From positions 1-22,451 of the forward strand of contig CAZKDV010000033.1 of NCBI GenBank assembly GCA_964551645.1: 22,451 bases of DNA, in the 5' to 3' direction. Positions within the stretch are counted from its first letter, which is position 1, and every line of letters begins with the position of its first letter. The translations under genes and the position numbers were made by a program. This DNA is from CAZKDV01 sp964551645. GTDB taxonomy: Bacteria > Bacteroidota > Bacteroidia > Bacteroidales > DTU049. Shown here piece by piece: positions 6,592 through 14,650 of this stretch. The notes beneath the pieces were generated by a model that did no database searches, was not told the origin of the DNA, and saw only the letters and a list, made by a program, of their open reading frames with translations.

Positions 6592-7551
6592 ATGATTAAT
6601 AGAAGACTGATACGAACCAAAGTATTTCAAGCACTTTACTCATATTACCAAAACAATACAACAAATATTGAGATTGCTGAAAATAATCTTATGCACTCAC
6701 TTCAAAAAATGCATGAATTATTTGCACTAAACCTATCTCTCCTACTCGCTATTGCCGATGTAGAAATTGAGCGAAAAGAAATACAAAAACAGCAGTTTTT
6801 AAAAGATAAAACAAACAATTTGCAGCATATCCTATATGACAATCGATTTCTTTCAAATTTGAGAGATAATGATAATTTCAAGACAATTATAAAAGACAAT
6901 ATCTCTTTTTGGAGTAATGCTTATGAGCTAGTAAAAAAAATCACAAAGGATATTGAAAAAACCGAATTATACCAAAATTATTCCACTCAAACAGAAACAA
7001 ATCAAAAAACAGATGCAGATTTTATTAATCAATTATACAAAAAGTATATTTATGACAATGAAGCGTTAATTACTTTTCTTGAAGAAACAAATATCCACTG
7101 GGGACAAGACCAATTGTACATTGGGCATTTAGTTATTTCTTTTATTAAACTCGAAGGTGCAGAACTAAATAAAAACACAAAAATTCCAAGTTTATTCAAA
7201 AACACATTGGATAAAGAAGAAAGCGATGAAGCGTTTGTCAAGTCTTTATTTAGCTATACAATTTTAAAATCTCCTGAATATGAACCTATTATTTATCAAA
7301 AAATTAAAAACTGGGAGCCTGATAGAATTGCTTTATCTGATACAATAATTCTTAAAATGGCTGTAACCGAAATACTAAATTTCGAACAAATACCTATCAA
7401 ATCTTCAATTAACGAATATATCGAACTTGCCAAAATCTTTTCTACTCCCAAAAGCAAAATATTTATCAATGGAGTATTAGACAAAGTTGTTTCACATTAC
7501 AAATCAAGTGGTGAAATTCATAAAATTGGGAGAGGATTAAAAGATTATTAG
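6592..7551 (+). CDS. nusB: Transcription antitermination factor NusB (long Bacteroidetes form)
   Basis: NusB binds boxA RNA with NusE (ribosomal protein S10) and prevents early termination on rRNA operons. The protein has 319 residues, against about 140 in E. coli. It starts with the usual MINRRLIRTKVFQALYSYYQ and then has a long lineage-specific helical insert. The recognisable NusB fold is in the C-terminal third: NWEPDRIALSDTIILKMAVTE and INEYIELAKIFSTPKSKIFI with NGVLDKV (roughly 240-300). This length is usual for Bacteroidetes NusB, so it is not a fusion peculiar to this strain. It is the last gene of the tight purC run. The -7 box for the next gene overlaps its stop codon. Confidence 0.92.
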   Translation: MINRRLIRTKVFQALYSYYQNNTTNIEIAENNLMHSLQKMHELFALNLSLLLAIADVEIERKEIQKQQFLKDKTNNLQHILYDNRFLSNLRDNDNFKTIIKDNISFWSNAYELVKKITKDIEKTELYQNYSTQTETNQKTDADFINQLYKKYIYDNEALITFLEETNIHWGQDQLYIGHLVISFIKLEGAELNKNTKIPSLFKNTLDKEESDEAFVKSLFSYTILKSPEYEPIIYQKIKNWEPDRIALSDTIILKMAVTEILNFEQIPIKSSINEYIELAKIFSTPKSKIFINGVLDKVVSHYKSSGEIHKIGRGLKDY

Positions 7552-7559
7552 TAAATTTG
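7526..7559 (+). promoter_or_regulatory. Promoter of the DUF1573-yajC pair
   Basis: TAAATTTG (7552-7559) fits the -7 consensus exactly and directly follows the nusB stop. ATTGGG upstream, with TTG at 7526-7528, gives a partial -33 at a spacing of 23 bp, which is on the long side. The ATG of the next gene is 20 bp downstream. Confidence 0.45.
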
Positions 7560-7578
7560 CAAACTTAATTTTTCAATT

Positions 7579-8019
7579 ATGAAATATATATATTTTATAC
7601 TAACTGTTTTTATTTTATCTTCATGCAATAATGCTAAGAATGAGCAAATATCAAAAGATGTAGTAAACAATCCACTTAGTGCAACAAATCCAAAAAACTC
7701 ATCACTTCCGATTGCTAACTTTGAAAAAACTCAACATGATTTTGGCAAAATTTATCAAGGAGAAAAATTAACATATAACTTTAAATTTATCAACACAGGA
7801 AATGCTGATTTATTAATAACTTCTGTTAGCGCTAGTTGTGGATGTACAGTAGCAGATTATCCTAAAACACCAATAGCTCCGGGCAAAGAAAGCACAATTG
7901 CAGTTGTATTTAATAGTGCCGGACGAAAAGGTATGCAAACAAAAACTGTAACAGTATTAACAAATGCACAACCATCATCAACTGTACTAACAATTAGTGC
8001 AATGATTATCGAACCTTAA
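7579..8019 (+). CDS. DUF1573-domain lipoprotein
   Basis: A 146-residue lipoprotein of unknown function. The signal peptide MKYIYFILTVFILSSC ends in a lipobox with acylated Cys16. After a short Asn/Ser-rich linker comes one DUF1573 domain (about 47-146), an immunoglobulin-like beta sandwich. It begins ANFEKTQHDFGKIYQGE and contains the typical VSASCGCT motif (84-90) and NTGNADLLI. It is probably attached to a membrane facing the periplasm. Its position between nusB and yajC is, from recall, common in Bacteroidetes and suggests a cell-envelope role, but no function is established. yajC follows after 12 bp. Confidence 0.9.
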   Translation: MKYIYFILTVFILSSCNNAKNEQISKDVVNNPLSATNPKNSSLPIANFEKTQHDFGKIYQGEKLTYNFKFINTGNADLLITSVSASCGCTVADYPKTPIAPGKESTIAVVFNSAGRKGMQTKTVTVLTNAQPSSTVLTISAMIIEP

Positions 8020-8031
8020 ATTATCACAAAT

Positions 8032-8355
8032 ATGAACCAAACAATTTTTATGTTATTAGAAAGCACATCAAGCGGTGGCGGCATGCAAACTTTTTTAATG
8101 TTAGGACTCCTTATTCTTGTATTCTGGATGTTCTTCATCAGACCTCAAATGAAAAAAACTAAAGAACTAAATAAATTTAGACAAAATCTTGACAAAGGTC
8201 AAAAAATAATTACTATTGGCGGAATTCATGGAAAAATAGTTGAAATACAAGATAAAACTGTAACTATTGAAGTTGAAGGGCAAAACAGATTAAGAATTGA
8301 AAAATCTGCTATTGCTGCAGAATTTAATGCTGAAGAAATTAAAGAAAGCAAATAA
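8032..8355 (+). CDS. yajC: Preprotein translocase subunit YajC
   Basis: Small inner-membrane accessory of SecDF. It has 107 residues, the usual length. A single membrane segment (about 19-36, FLMLGLLILVFWMFFIRPQ) ends in the family's FFIRPQ signature. The cytoplasmic part has KGQKIITIGGIHGKIVEI followed by a beta-rich tail, all typical. The start at 8032 gives a short polar N-terminus. It is co-transcribed with the DUF1573 lipoprotein. Downstream, 23 bp separate it from the end of the opposing rluD gene, and no clear terminator hairpin lies there. Confidence 0.94.
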   Translation: MNQTIFMLLESTSSGGGMQTFLMLGLLILVFWMFFIRPQMKKTKELNKFRQNLDKGQKIITIGGIHGKIVEIQDKTVTIEVEGQNRLRIEKSAIAAEFNAEEIKESK

Positions 8356-8378
8356 GTTTTCTAATAATTTTTCACAAA

Positions 8379-9407
8379 CTAATTTAAATAATTTCTCCAT
8401 TTTGAAATTGCTTCTTGCATATCTTCGGGTAGCGGAATTTCAAAGCTAAGTTTTTCTTTTGTTACAGGATGCGTAAAGCATAGATAATAAGCATGTAGGG
8501 CTTGTCTTGGTAGTATTCTAAAACAGTTTTCAACAAACTGCTTATATTTAGAATAATTTACTCCTTTTAATATTTGATTGCCTCCGTAAAATTCATCATT
8601 AAATAATGTATGCCCAATATATTTAAAATGAGCTCTTATTTGATGTGTCCTGCCTGTTTCTAACTGACATTCTACTAAAGTTACATATCTAAATCGCTCA
8701 ATAACCTTATAATGCGAAACTGCATGTTTGCCGTAATCACCTTCTGGAAAAACTGACATTAATTTTCTATTAGACAAATTTCTACCGATATGTCCTGTTA
8801 TTGTGCCTTCATCTTTCTGAACATCTCCCCAAACTAAAGCAAAATACTTGCGTTTAACAGTACGGTCATAAAACTGCTTACTTATGCTTGCTTGTGCATA
8901 TTCATTTTTTGCAACAAGAAGCAATCCACTTGTATCTTTATCTATTCTATGCACTAAATAAGGAAATGCTTCTTTATTATTTTCTTGCTTTTGAAAGTGG
9001 AATAAAAGTGCGTTCTGCAATGTACCATTATAATGACCAAAACTTGGATGTACAACCATTCCTGCTCGTTTGTTAACAACAACAACAGAATCATCTTCAT
9101 AAATTACTTCAAGCTCAATATCCTCTGCCATAGTTTCAAACTCTCTAACGGGATATGGCAATAACATTGAAATAACATCTTCACCTTTGACTTTGTAACT
9201 TGATTTAACAGGAACAGAATTAACCAAAACACAATTTGCATTAGCAGCAGCCTGAATTTTACTCCTACTTATGTTTACAATTCTCGTTACTAAAAACTTA
9301 TCTATACGCAATAAACTTTGTCCTCTATCAACAACAATTCTATGATGTTCATATAAGTCCGATTGTTCTTCTTGCAAATTATCCTCATCAATTCTCTCTT
9401 CGCTCAT
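8379..9407 (-). CDS. rluD: RluD-type 23S rRNA pseudouridine synthase
   Basis: Converts uridines of the large-subunit rRNA (helix 69 in E. coli) to pseudouridine. It has 342 residues with an acidic N-terminal tail. An S4 RNA-binding domain spans about 30-85 (LLRIDKFLVTRIVNISRSKI, VLVNSVPVKSSYKVKGEDVI). The RluA-family catalytic domain has VVNKRAGMVVHPS (110-122) and the active-site motif HRIDKDTSGLLL with catalytic Asp156. GRTHQIRAHFKYIGHTLFND is further on. Its ATG overlaps the stop of the upstream T9SS cargo gene (ATGA), so it is translationally coupled. The choice of RluD over RluA/RluC follows the S4 domain and length; the exact target sites cannot be read from sequence. Confidence 0.9.
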   Translation of the reverse strand: MSEERIDEDNLQEEQSDLYEHHRIVVDRGQSLLRIDKFLVTRIVNISRSKIQAAANANCVLVNSVPVKSSYKVKGEDVISMLLPYPVREFETMAEDIELEVIYEDDSVVVVNKRAGMVVHPSFGHYNGTLQNALLFHFQKQENNKEAFPYLVHRIDKDTSGLLLVAKNEYAQASISKQFYDRTVKRKYFALVWGDVQKDEGTITGHIGRNLSNRKLMSVFPEGDYGKHAVSHYKVIERFRYVTLVECQLETGRTHQIRAHFKYIGHTLFNDEFYGGNQILKGVNYSKYKQFVENCFRILPRQALHAYYLCFTHPVTKEKLSFEIPLPEDMQEAISKWRNYLN

Positions 9408-11308
9408 TTTGATATAATAATTTTACCAAACTTTTTTGTGCCCTTGACGGTATCACTAAGAACAACTATATATATTCCTGAATGAAGTTTATCTGTATTA
9501 ATTAATCTTGTATTTTCTAAACTTTCAATAAGTCTGCCATTAAGTGTATAAATGCTAATAATATTATTAAAACCATCAACACCCTCAATATAAATAGTTT
9601 CGTTTGAAAAAGCAGGGTTTGGATACATTAGTAGTGTTTTATCTTCTTTTACTGTTTCTTCTTCAATGCTTAAAAAAGGTTCAGATTTACTCCCAACAAT
9701 TGGTCTTATCATTAATGCTCCTTCATACATAGAATTAAGCCATTCTCCGTCAATATTAAAAAATATTTTACTGTTCTGTTTATTATTTCTATCAAAACCT
9801 ATATTTAGCGCATCTTCTTCTTGTTGAACCCAGCCAATATAAATTGTTCCCTGAACATATAAAGGTTCTTTTAATTTATAGGTATAAAAACCGTTATATC
9901 CCGAAACTATTGGTTGCAATCCACTTTGTTCATATATCAATTTTCCGGGTTTCCCGTTATTATCATCTCTAATTTGTAAAGTAAAATAATAGTTTTCATT
10001 AGCATTATTTGCAACTCTGTTAAATTGCATTTGTACAGCACTAAGTGTGTCAGGATGAGATAAATTGAATTGATAAGCTAATTTTGCATCTTTCCCAACT
10101 AAACCATAACCAGCTTCAGGAGTTCCGTCATCATAGGAAAAATAATTGTAAAATTTCTGATAAAAAAACAAAGTGTCGTTTGTGCGTATCATATCAGGAA
10201 TAGTTGCAGAATTAATAATGAAACGGACATCAAAATCAGCATTTTCAGAAACATCTGAACTAAAAATATATGGAAACGGCGAACGAATAAAAGTCTGTTT
10301 AGTGTATGCTTCGATATTTACTGCACTTAAGTCGCTAATATATAGAGGTGTAGAACCTGAAATATCTGAAATAACAATTTGTTCGGTAAGATTTATTAGC
10401 TTATTTGAATAATTAATATACGGAATTTCAACCTTAGAAAGCATTTGCTGACTTGGGTTTTTCAAAAAATGAGACCAAGGCATAGAAGTATAATCCTTTA
10501 GCAATGAGCTAATTCGTGTTTGAAATGCAACATCAATAGGTAGAGTGTCTGTTATATTTCTACCGGCATTTAGATAAACATAATCAATGTGCCAATGATC
10601 AACATTTCCAGCCCAACTTGGAAAATCATTATTTGTAAGACTTGCAATATTATAAAATCTAAACCGAAAATTTGGAGATAGATAATCAGAATTAAGAATA
10701 GGAATGATAACAGCTTTAAAATCAACTCCATATTTTTCTTTAAACTGATTATACGAACTACCTGCAGCACTCCATATAGTAGTCCATTTTTCTTCAATAG
10801 GATTAAAAAACTGCAATACTAAAGAATCATTTTTTTCGGGTTTTTCGCCTAAACCTTGTGGCTGATAAAAAAAACTTAAATAAATTGAATCTGCAATTGT
10901 TGTGGCATGAGCTGAAGTTCCAAAAACCGAATCAAGACGAATTGGATTAGAAGTCAAATAATCGGCAATAAAATAAAATGAAGACGCATTTTCATAAAAC
11001 TGCCCTTTGCTATCAAAAGCATCAAAAGTAGCATTACCCGCAGTAATTGAATTAATTGCATATCCATGATTAATAAACACATCTTTATCTGACCACAGTT
11101 TTTCATTTGGATATACATAAGTTGAGGAAAAATCATCAACGAAAGGCATTTTTATAGCCGACTGTTCTCTAAACTGTTTAGGAGTATGGAACTTATCATA
11201 ACATTCAATCTGTTGATTAGAACTCATTCCCATTAAAAATTCTTGTGATTGAGAAGTGTTTATACTTAAAAAAGTAAAAAGTAATATTACAAATATTTTT
11301 ATTTTCAT
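9404..11308 (-). CDS. Secreted protein with T9SS type A C-terminal sorting domain
   Basis: From the ATG at 11308 the protein has 634 residues. It starts with a clean signal peptide, MKIKIFVILLFTFLSINTSQ then SQ, before mature EFLMGMSS. The frame is open further upstream, but that part runs antisense-free through the end of the PASTA gene in another frame and destroys the signal peptide, so it is rejected. A second ATG at 11329 is a less likely start. The middle is beta-rich and not assignable to a named family. The last 75 residues (LLMYPNPAFSNETIYIEGVD … LHSGIYIVVLSDTVKGTKKF GKIIISK) are a type A sorting domain, which sends the protein through the outer membrane by type IX secretion. The gene sits between a PASTA protein and rluD and overlaps rluD by 4 bp. 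Confidence 0.88.
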   Translation of the reverse strand: MKIKIFVILLFTFLSINTSQSQEFLMGMSSNQQIECYDKFHTPKQFREQSAIKMPFVDDFSSTYVYPNEKLWSDKDVFINHGYAINSITAGNATFDAFDSKGQFYENASSFYFIADYLTSNPIRLDSVFGTSAHATTIADSIYLSFFYQPQGLGEKPEKNDSLVLQFFNPIEEKWTTIWSAAGSSYNQFKEKYGVDFKAVIIPILNSDYLSPNFRFRFYNIASLTNNDFPSWAGNVDHWHIDYVYLNAGRNITDTLPIDVAFQTRISSLLKDYTSMPWSHFLKNPSQQMLSKVEIPYINYSNKLINLTEQIVISDISGSTPLYISDLSAVNIEAYTKQTFIRSPFPYIFSSDVSENADFDVRFIINSATIPDMIRTNDTLFFYQKFYNYFSYDDGTPEAGYGLVGKDAKLAYQFNLSHPDTLSAVQMQFNRVANNANENYYFTLQIRDDNNGKPGKLIYEQSGLQPIVSGYNGFYTYKLKEPLYVQGTIYIGWVQQEEDALNIGFDRNNKQNSKIFFNIDGEWLNSMYEGALMIRPIVGSKSEPFLSIEEETVKEDKTLLMYPNPAFSNETIYIEGVDGFNNIISIYTLNGRLIESLENTRLINTDKLHSGIYIVVLSDTVKGTKKFGKIIISK

Positions 11309-11321
11309 CAAATTAATTTTA

Positions 11322-12071
11322 TTATTCATACCACAATTGAATAGCAGTTCCAAGCAAAATTTCAGTATCTTCGGAAGTTTCGGGATATTGTTTAACAACT
11401 TTTTGTTCATTTTCAGGTTTTCTATTAGAAAAAGTTTCTTTGCCAACATTTAAGCCTGCTCTCATAATTAAGTTACGGGCTTCTTCACTACCCTTCCCTA
11501 TCAAGTTAGGCACTTCTATTTGAGTACTCATATCATGATTTCCGACAACTAAATCAATTCTACTCCCTTTTTCAATTTCATCATTCAGTTTTAATGTTTT
11601 CCCCAAGCACTTCCACCTGATTACCGTATTGCCAATATCTTCAACATATTCAATCTTTCCAATATTTAAGCCGTGAGATTGCAATACTGCATAGGCTTGG
11701 CGAATTGTCAAATCTTCGAGATTAGGACTTGCAACCATTTCAACTTGAGAAGCAACTATAGTTAAATATATTTTCCTATTTTTCTTGACAAAACTATTTG
11801 GCAAAGGCGACTGTGTAACAACTGATTGCTTTTTTCTTAAATTATCGTATATAGAATCAATAACTATAAATTCAAGCTTTGAATTTTGAGGGTTATCATA
11901 TATTTCATTGAGGGTTAAACCTGTATAATCTCCAACAACATAAGTTTTATTGTGATTTGTATATATCTTTAAGAATTGTAGCGATAACCATATCAACACC
12001 AAAGTAACAATTATTATCAATACTATATGCTTAAATAAAACTTTGAACTCAGAATTTTTATTTTTTCCCAT
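11322..12071 (-). CDS. Membrane-anchored PASTA-domain protein
   Basis: A 249-residue bitopic protein. A short basic cytoplasmic N-terminus precedes one membrane helix (about 14-34, HIVLIIIVTLVLIWLSLQFL). The periplasmic part contains three PASTA repeats, roughly 42-106, 109-177 and 183-249. The last starts with the canonical IEVPNLIGKGSEEARNLI, and the others carry …LTLNEIYD… and …LTIRQAYAVLQSHGLNIG. PASTA modules often bind peptidoglycan or muropeptides. There is no kinase or transpeptidase domain, so this is a stand-alone PASTA protein, a form common in Bacteroidetes beside rluD. It is the first gene of the operon and its stop lies 13 bp before the ATG of the T9SS cargo gene. Confidence 0.92.
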   Translation of the reverse strand: MGKNKNSEFKVLFKHIVLIIIVTLVLIWLSLQFLKIYTNHNKTYVVGDYTGLTLNEIYDNPQNSKLEFIVIDSIYDNLRKKQSVVTQSPLPNSFVKKNRKIYLTIVASQVEMVASPNLEDLTIRQAYAVLQSHGLNIGKIEYVEDIGNTVIRWKCLGKTLKLNDEIEKGSRIDLVVGNHDMSTQIEVPNLIGKGSEEARNLIMRAGLNVGKETFSNRKPENEQKVVKQYPETSEDTEILLGTAIQLWYE

Positions 12072-12118
12072 AGCATCATTATTATGTAAACAAAAACAAT
12101 ATAACTCAAAATGATGTA

Positions 12119-12126
12119 CAAAATTA
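12119..12126 (-). promoter_or_regulatory. -7 box of the PASTA-T9SS cargo-rluD operon
   Basis: On the minus strand the sequence reads TAATTTTG, an exact TAnnTTTG match, 47 bp before the ATG at 12071. No convincing -33 element is seen. Confidence 0.4.
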
Positions 12127-12252
12127 CATTCTTTTTTGTTATCTCCTCTGTTTTAGTTTCTGAAATTTGCGTATAAAACCCTTGTTAATCTTTGTTTATG
12201 AGGCTTTCTTTAAGGAAGTTCGAAAATTATCGGTTATTAGCACATTTTTGCA

Positions 12253-12260
12253 TAATTTTG
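12253..12260 (+). promoter_or_regulatory. Upstream candidate -7 box for the glycosyltransferase genes
   Basis: TAATTTTG fits the consensus exactly. If used, it would give a leader of about 150 nt that carries the inverted repeats described separately. A second, closer box exists at 12391. Confidence 0.3.
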
Positions 12261-12271
12261 CACTTTTGTAC

Positions 12272-12350
12272 AAACTTGTTAGCTACATTTAATATAAAAC
12301 ACTTATTAACAAGCAAATACATGATGTTTTTCGTTAATATGAACAAGTTT
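12272..12350. repeat. Inverted repeats AAACTTGTT / AACAAGTTT
   Basis: AAACTTGTT (12272-12280) has its exact reverse complement AACAAGTTT at 12342-12350. Between them TTAACAAG (12306-12313) can pair with CTTGTTA (12275-12281), and also with CTTGTTAA at 12181-12188. The copies could form alternative hairpins in a transcript from 12253, or be operator half-sites. Confidence 0.4.
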
Positions 12351-12390
12351 ATTTAATTATTTTTTCAGATGTGCATGAAGTTATAATGTG

Positions 12391-12398
12391 TATTTTTG
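12391..12398 (+). promoter_or_regulatory. -7 box directly before the first glycosyltransferase gene
   Basis: TATTTTTG is an exact TAnnTTTG match, 16 bp before the TTG start at 12415. The spacing equals that of purC (-7 box to ATG 16 bp). Because it lies within the nine extra codons of the longest open frame, it argues against the GTG start at 12388. Confidence 0.5.
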
Positions 12399-12414
12399 TA
12401 ACAGAATTTTGGAT

Positions 12415-13533
12415 TTGAAGAAGAAAAGAGTAGTTGTTTCAGTTATTAATGACCTTGTTACTGACCAAAGAGTAGCAAGAACTTGTAATACACTCAGCGA
12501 GTCTGGTTACGAAGTTTTACTAATCGGGCGTCGCTTAGCTAATAGTCTTCCAGTAGAAAATAGAAAGTATAAAACCAAACGAATGAGACTTTTATTTAGT
12601 AAAGGTCCGTTTTTTTATTTTGAATTTTCCGTCAGGCTATTTATTAAGTTGCTATTTGTTAAAGTGGACATTTTTCACGCCAATGATTTAGATACTCTTT
12701 TACCAAACTGCACAATAGCAAAATTGAGAAAAAAATTCTTAGTGTATGATTCGCATGAGTATTTCACGGAAGTGCCTGAACTTCAATCAAGTCCATTGAA
12801 AAAAAAGATATGGAGCAAAATTGAAAAATTATGTTTTAAACATGCTGACTTAACATTTACAGTAAATAGCTCTATTGCAGAAATTTATGAGAACAAATAC
12901 AAAAAAGATGTTATTGTCCTTAGAAATTATCCTTACAAAATAAATGTAAATCAAAAGCTGAGCAAAAAAGATTTTTCACTGCCAAAAGCCAAAAAACTGA
13001 TAATTTTACAAGGTTCAGGCATAAATATAGATCGTGGAGCTGAAGAGGCAGTTGCAGCAATGCAGTTTATTGAAAATGCTGTTTTGATAATAGCCGGCAG
13101 TGGTGATGTAATTCCTATCCTCAAGGATACTGTTGCAAAACAACAAATGAAAGATAAGGTTATATTTATTCCCAAACTTCCGTACGAAAAGCTAGTGCAA
13201 CTAACTCCATTGGCTGATCTTGGTTTGTCGCTTGACAAAGATACTAACTTAAACTACCGATATAGCTTACCCAATAAATTATTTGACTATATACAAGCTA
13301 GTATTCCAATTGTTGCCACTCCCCTTGTCGAAGTAAAGCGAATTATTGAAGATTATGAAGTGGGTGTATGTCTTGATAATTATGAAATTGAAAACTTAAT
13401 CGCAAAGATTAATTATATATTGTTTGAAACTCCCAAAGAAATGTGGAAAAATAATCTTAACATTGCATCTAAAAAGCTATGTTGGGAATTAGAAAAACAT
13501 AAACTAATTGATGCTTATGAACAACTCTCATAA
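12415..13533 (+). CDS. Glycosyltransferase, GT4-like (GT-B fold)
   Basis: A 372-residue cytoplasmic sugar transferase from the TTG at 12415 (MKKKRVVVSVINDLVTDQRV). The longest open frame begins at a GTG (12388), but its added residues MYFCNRILD overlap a perfect -7 box and the family normally starts at the KKRVVVSVINDL block. The N-terminal Rossmann domain has VTDQRVARTCNTLSESGYEV (15-34), FHANDLDTLLPN and YDSHEYFTEVPEL. The C-terminal donor-binding domain has LQGSGINIDRGAEEAVAAM, IPKLPYEKLVQLTPLADLGL and SLPNKLFDYIQASIPIVATP. The last is the usual E/D-containing nucleotide-sugar pocket. It overlaps the next glycosyltransferase gene by 17 bp. Substrate unknown; surface polysaccharide or lipid glycosylation is likely from context. 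Confidence 0.88.
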   Translation: MKKKRVVVSVINDLVTDQRVARTCNTLSESGYEVLLIGRRLANSLPVENRKYKTKRMRLLFSKGPFFYFEFSVRLFIKLLFVKVDIFHANDLDTLLPNCTIAKLRKKFLVYDSHEYFTEVPELQSSPLKKKIWSKIEKLCFKHADLTFTVNSSIAEIYENKYKKDVIVLRNYPYKINVNQKLSKKDFSLPKAKKLIILQGSGINIDRGAEEAVAAMQFIENAVLIIAGSGDVIPILKDTVAKQQMKDKVIFIPKLPYEKLVQLTPLADLGLSLDKDTNLNYRYSLPNKLFDYIQASIPIVATPLVEVKRIIEDYEVGVCLDNYEIENLIAKINYILFETPKEMWKNNLNIASKKLCWELEKHKLIDAYEQLS

Positions 13534-14650
13534 TACAATTCATGTAGTTGCATTTGATATTCCTATACCTACTAACTATGGTGGTGTAATTGATATTTAT
13601 TATAAACTGACTGAACTGCAAAAGCAAAAAATAGATATTATCCTTCATTGCTATCAATATGGTGGACGAACTCCATCTAAAGAACTTAACAAAATCTGCA
13701 AAGAAGTATATTATTACAAACGCAAGAGCAATGCTTATGATTTCAGGAGTTCCATTCCATATATAGTTAATTCTCGAAAAGATAAAAAACTGATACAGAG
13801 ATTATCTCAAGATAATTATCCAATACTTTTTGAAGGATTACATTCATGTTATTATCTTGATTCACCTTTGATTAAAGACAGAGTTAAAATAGTTAGGACG
13901 CATAATATTGAACATAATTATTATTTAAGTTTATCAAAATCTGAAAAAAATCCTTTAAAAAAAGTATATTTTCGTAAAGAAGCTAAATTGTTAGAGCATT
14001 ATGAAGCAATATTATCACATGCAAGCTCAATAGCAGCTATTTCGTATAACGACCATCAATATTTTTCACATAAATATAAGAATGTGTTTGTTAGCAGTGC
14101 ATTTCATCCTTATGAAAATGTCGAAACCAAAGAAGGCAAAGGATCTTATGCTCTTTATCATGGAAGCCTTGAAGTAAACGAAAATCATAATGCAGCTATG
14201 TTTCTCGCTAATGCAGTTTTCAATGATTTGCCTATTAAACTTATAATTGCTGGAAACAAGCCAAAAAAAGAACTTATTAACACAGTTAAGAAGTATCCAA
14301 ACATTGAAATTCACTCAGGCTTAACTATTGAACAAATTCATTCATTAGTTGAAAATGCTCAAATAAACATACTGCCTACTTTTCAGGCTACGGGCATAAA
14401 ATTGAAGCTACTGTTAGCATTATACAAAGGGCGACATTGTGTTGTAAATACTCCTATGGTTGAAAAAACTCGCTTAGAGGAATTATGTCATATCGCTGAT
14501 AATCCTCAAGATATTAAACAATTGGTGTTGGATTTATTCGATGTAGAATATATTTCAGATGAAGTTGAAAAGAAAAAAGACATATTATACAACAATGGAT
14601 TTGTAAACAAATACAATGCTGAAATACTTATCCAACAGTTATTTCGTTGA
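13517..14650 (+). CDS. Glycosyltransferase, GT-B fold (second of a pair)
   Basis: From the ATG at 13517 the protein has 377 residues (MNNSHNTIHVVAFDIPIPTN). An ATG at 13511 and a TTG at 13508 in the same frame would add only two or three residues. The N-terminal domain has DIPIPTNYGGVIDIYYKL, the acceptor-side glycine-rich loop common in GT4 enzymes, then ILFEGLHSCYYL and RTHNIEHNYY. The C-terminal domain has LYHGSLEVNENHNAAMFL, IAGNKPKKEL, and ILPTFQATGIKLKLLLALYK, which forms the donor pocket. It starts inside the end of the preceding gene (17-bp overlap), so the two are translationally coupled and probably act in one glycan pathway. Its last 23 bp overlap the end of the opposing ftsE-like gene. 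Donor and acceptor cannot be told. Confidence 0.87.
   Translation: MNNSHNTIHVVAFDIPIPTNYGGVIDIYYKLTELQKQKIDIILHCYQYGGRTPSKELNKICKEVYYYKRKSNAYDFRSSIPYIVNSRKDKKLIQRLSQDNYPILFEGLHSCYYLDSPLIKDRVKIVRTHNIEHNYYLSLSKSEKNPLKKVYFRKEAKLLEHYEAILSHASSIAAISYNDHQYFSHKYKNVFVSSAFHPYENVETKEGKGSYALYHGSLEVNENHNAAMFLANAVFNDLPIKLIIAGNKPKKELINTVKKYPNIEIHSGLTIEQIHSLVENAQINILPTFQATGIKLKLLLALYKGRHCVVNTPMVEKTRLEELCHIADNPQDIKQLVLDLFDVEYISDEVEKKKDILYNNGFVNKYNAEILIQQLFR

Larger units (their letters stand above)
12072..12414. other. Intergenic region between divergent operons
   Basis: 343 bp without a credible gene. It holds a -7 box for the PASTA operon on the minus strand, two -7 boxes on the plus strand, and a cluster of inverted CTTGTT/AACAAG copies (12181-12350). 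The only ATG frame, at 12322, gives ten codons and is not supported. Confidence 0.6.

Noticed and set aside
11309..11449. Longer N-terminus of the T9SS cargo protein
   Set aside because: The extra 47 residues lie within the PASTA gene in another frame and place a normal signal peptide in the middle of the protein. The ATG at 11308 gives a clean signal peptide.
12322..12354. Small ORF (ten codons) in the intergenic leader
   Set aside because: It is too short, has no ribosome-binding context or recognisable leader-peptide bias, and lies within the inverted-repeat region.
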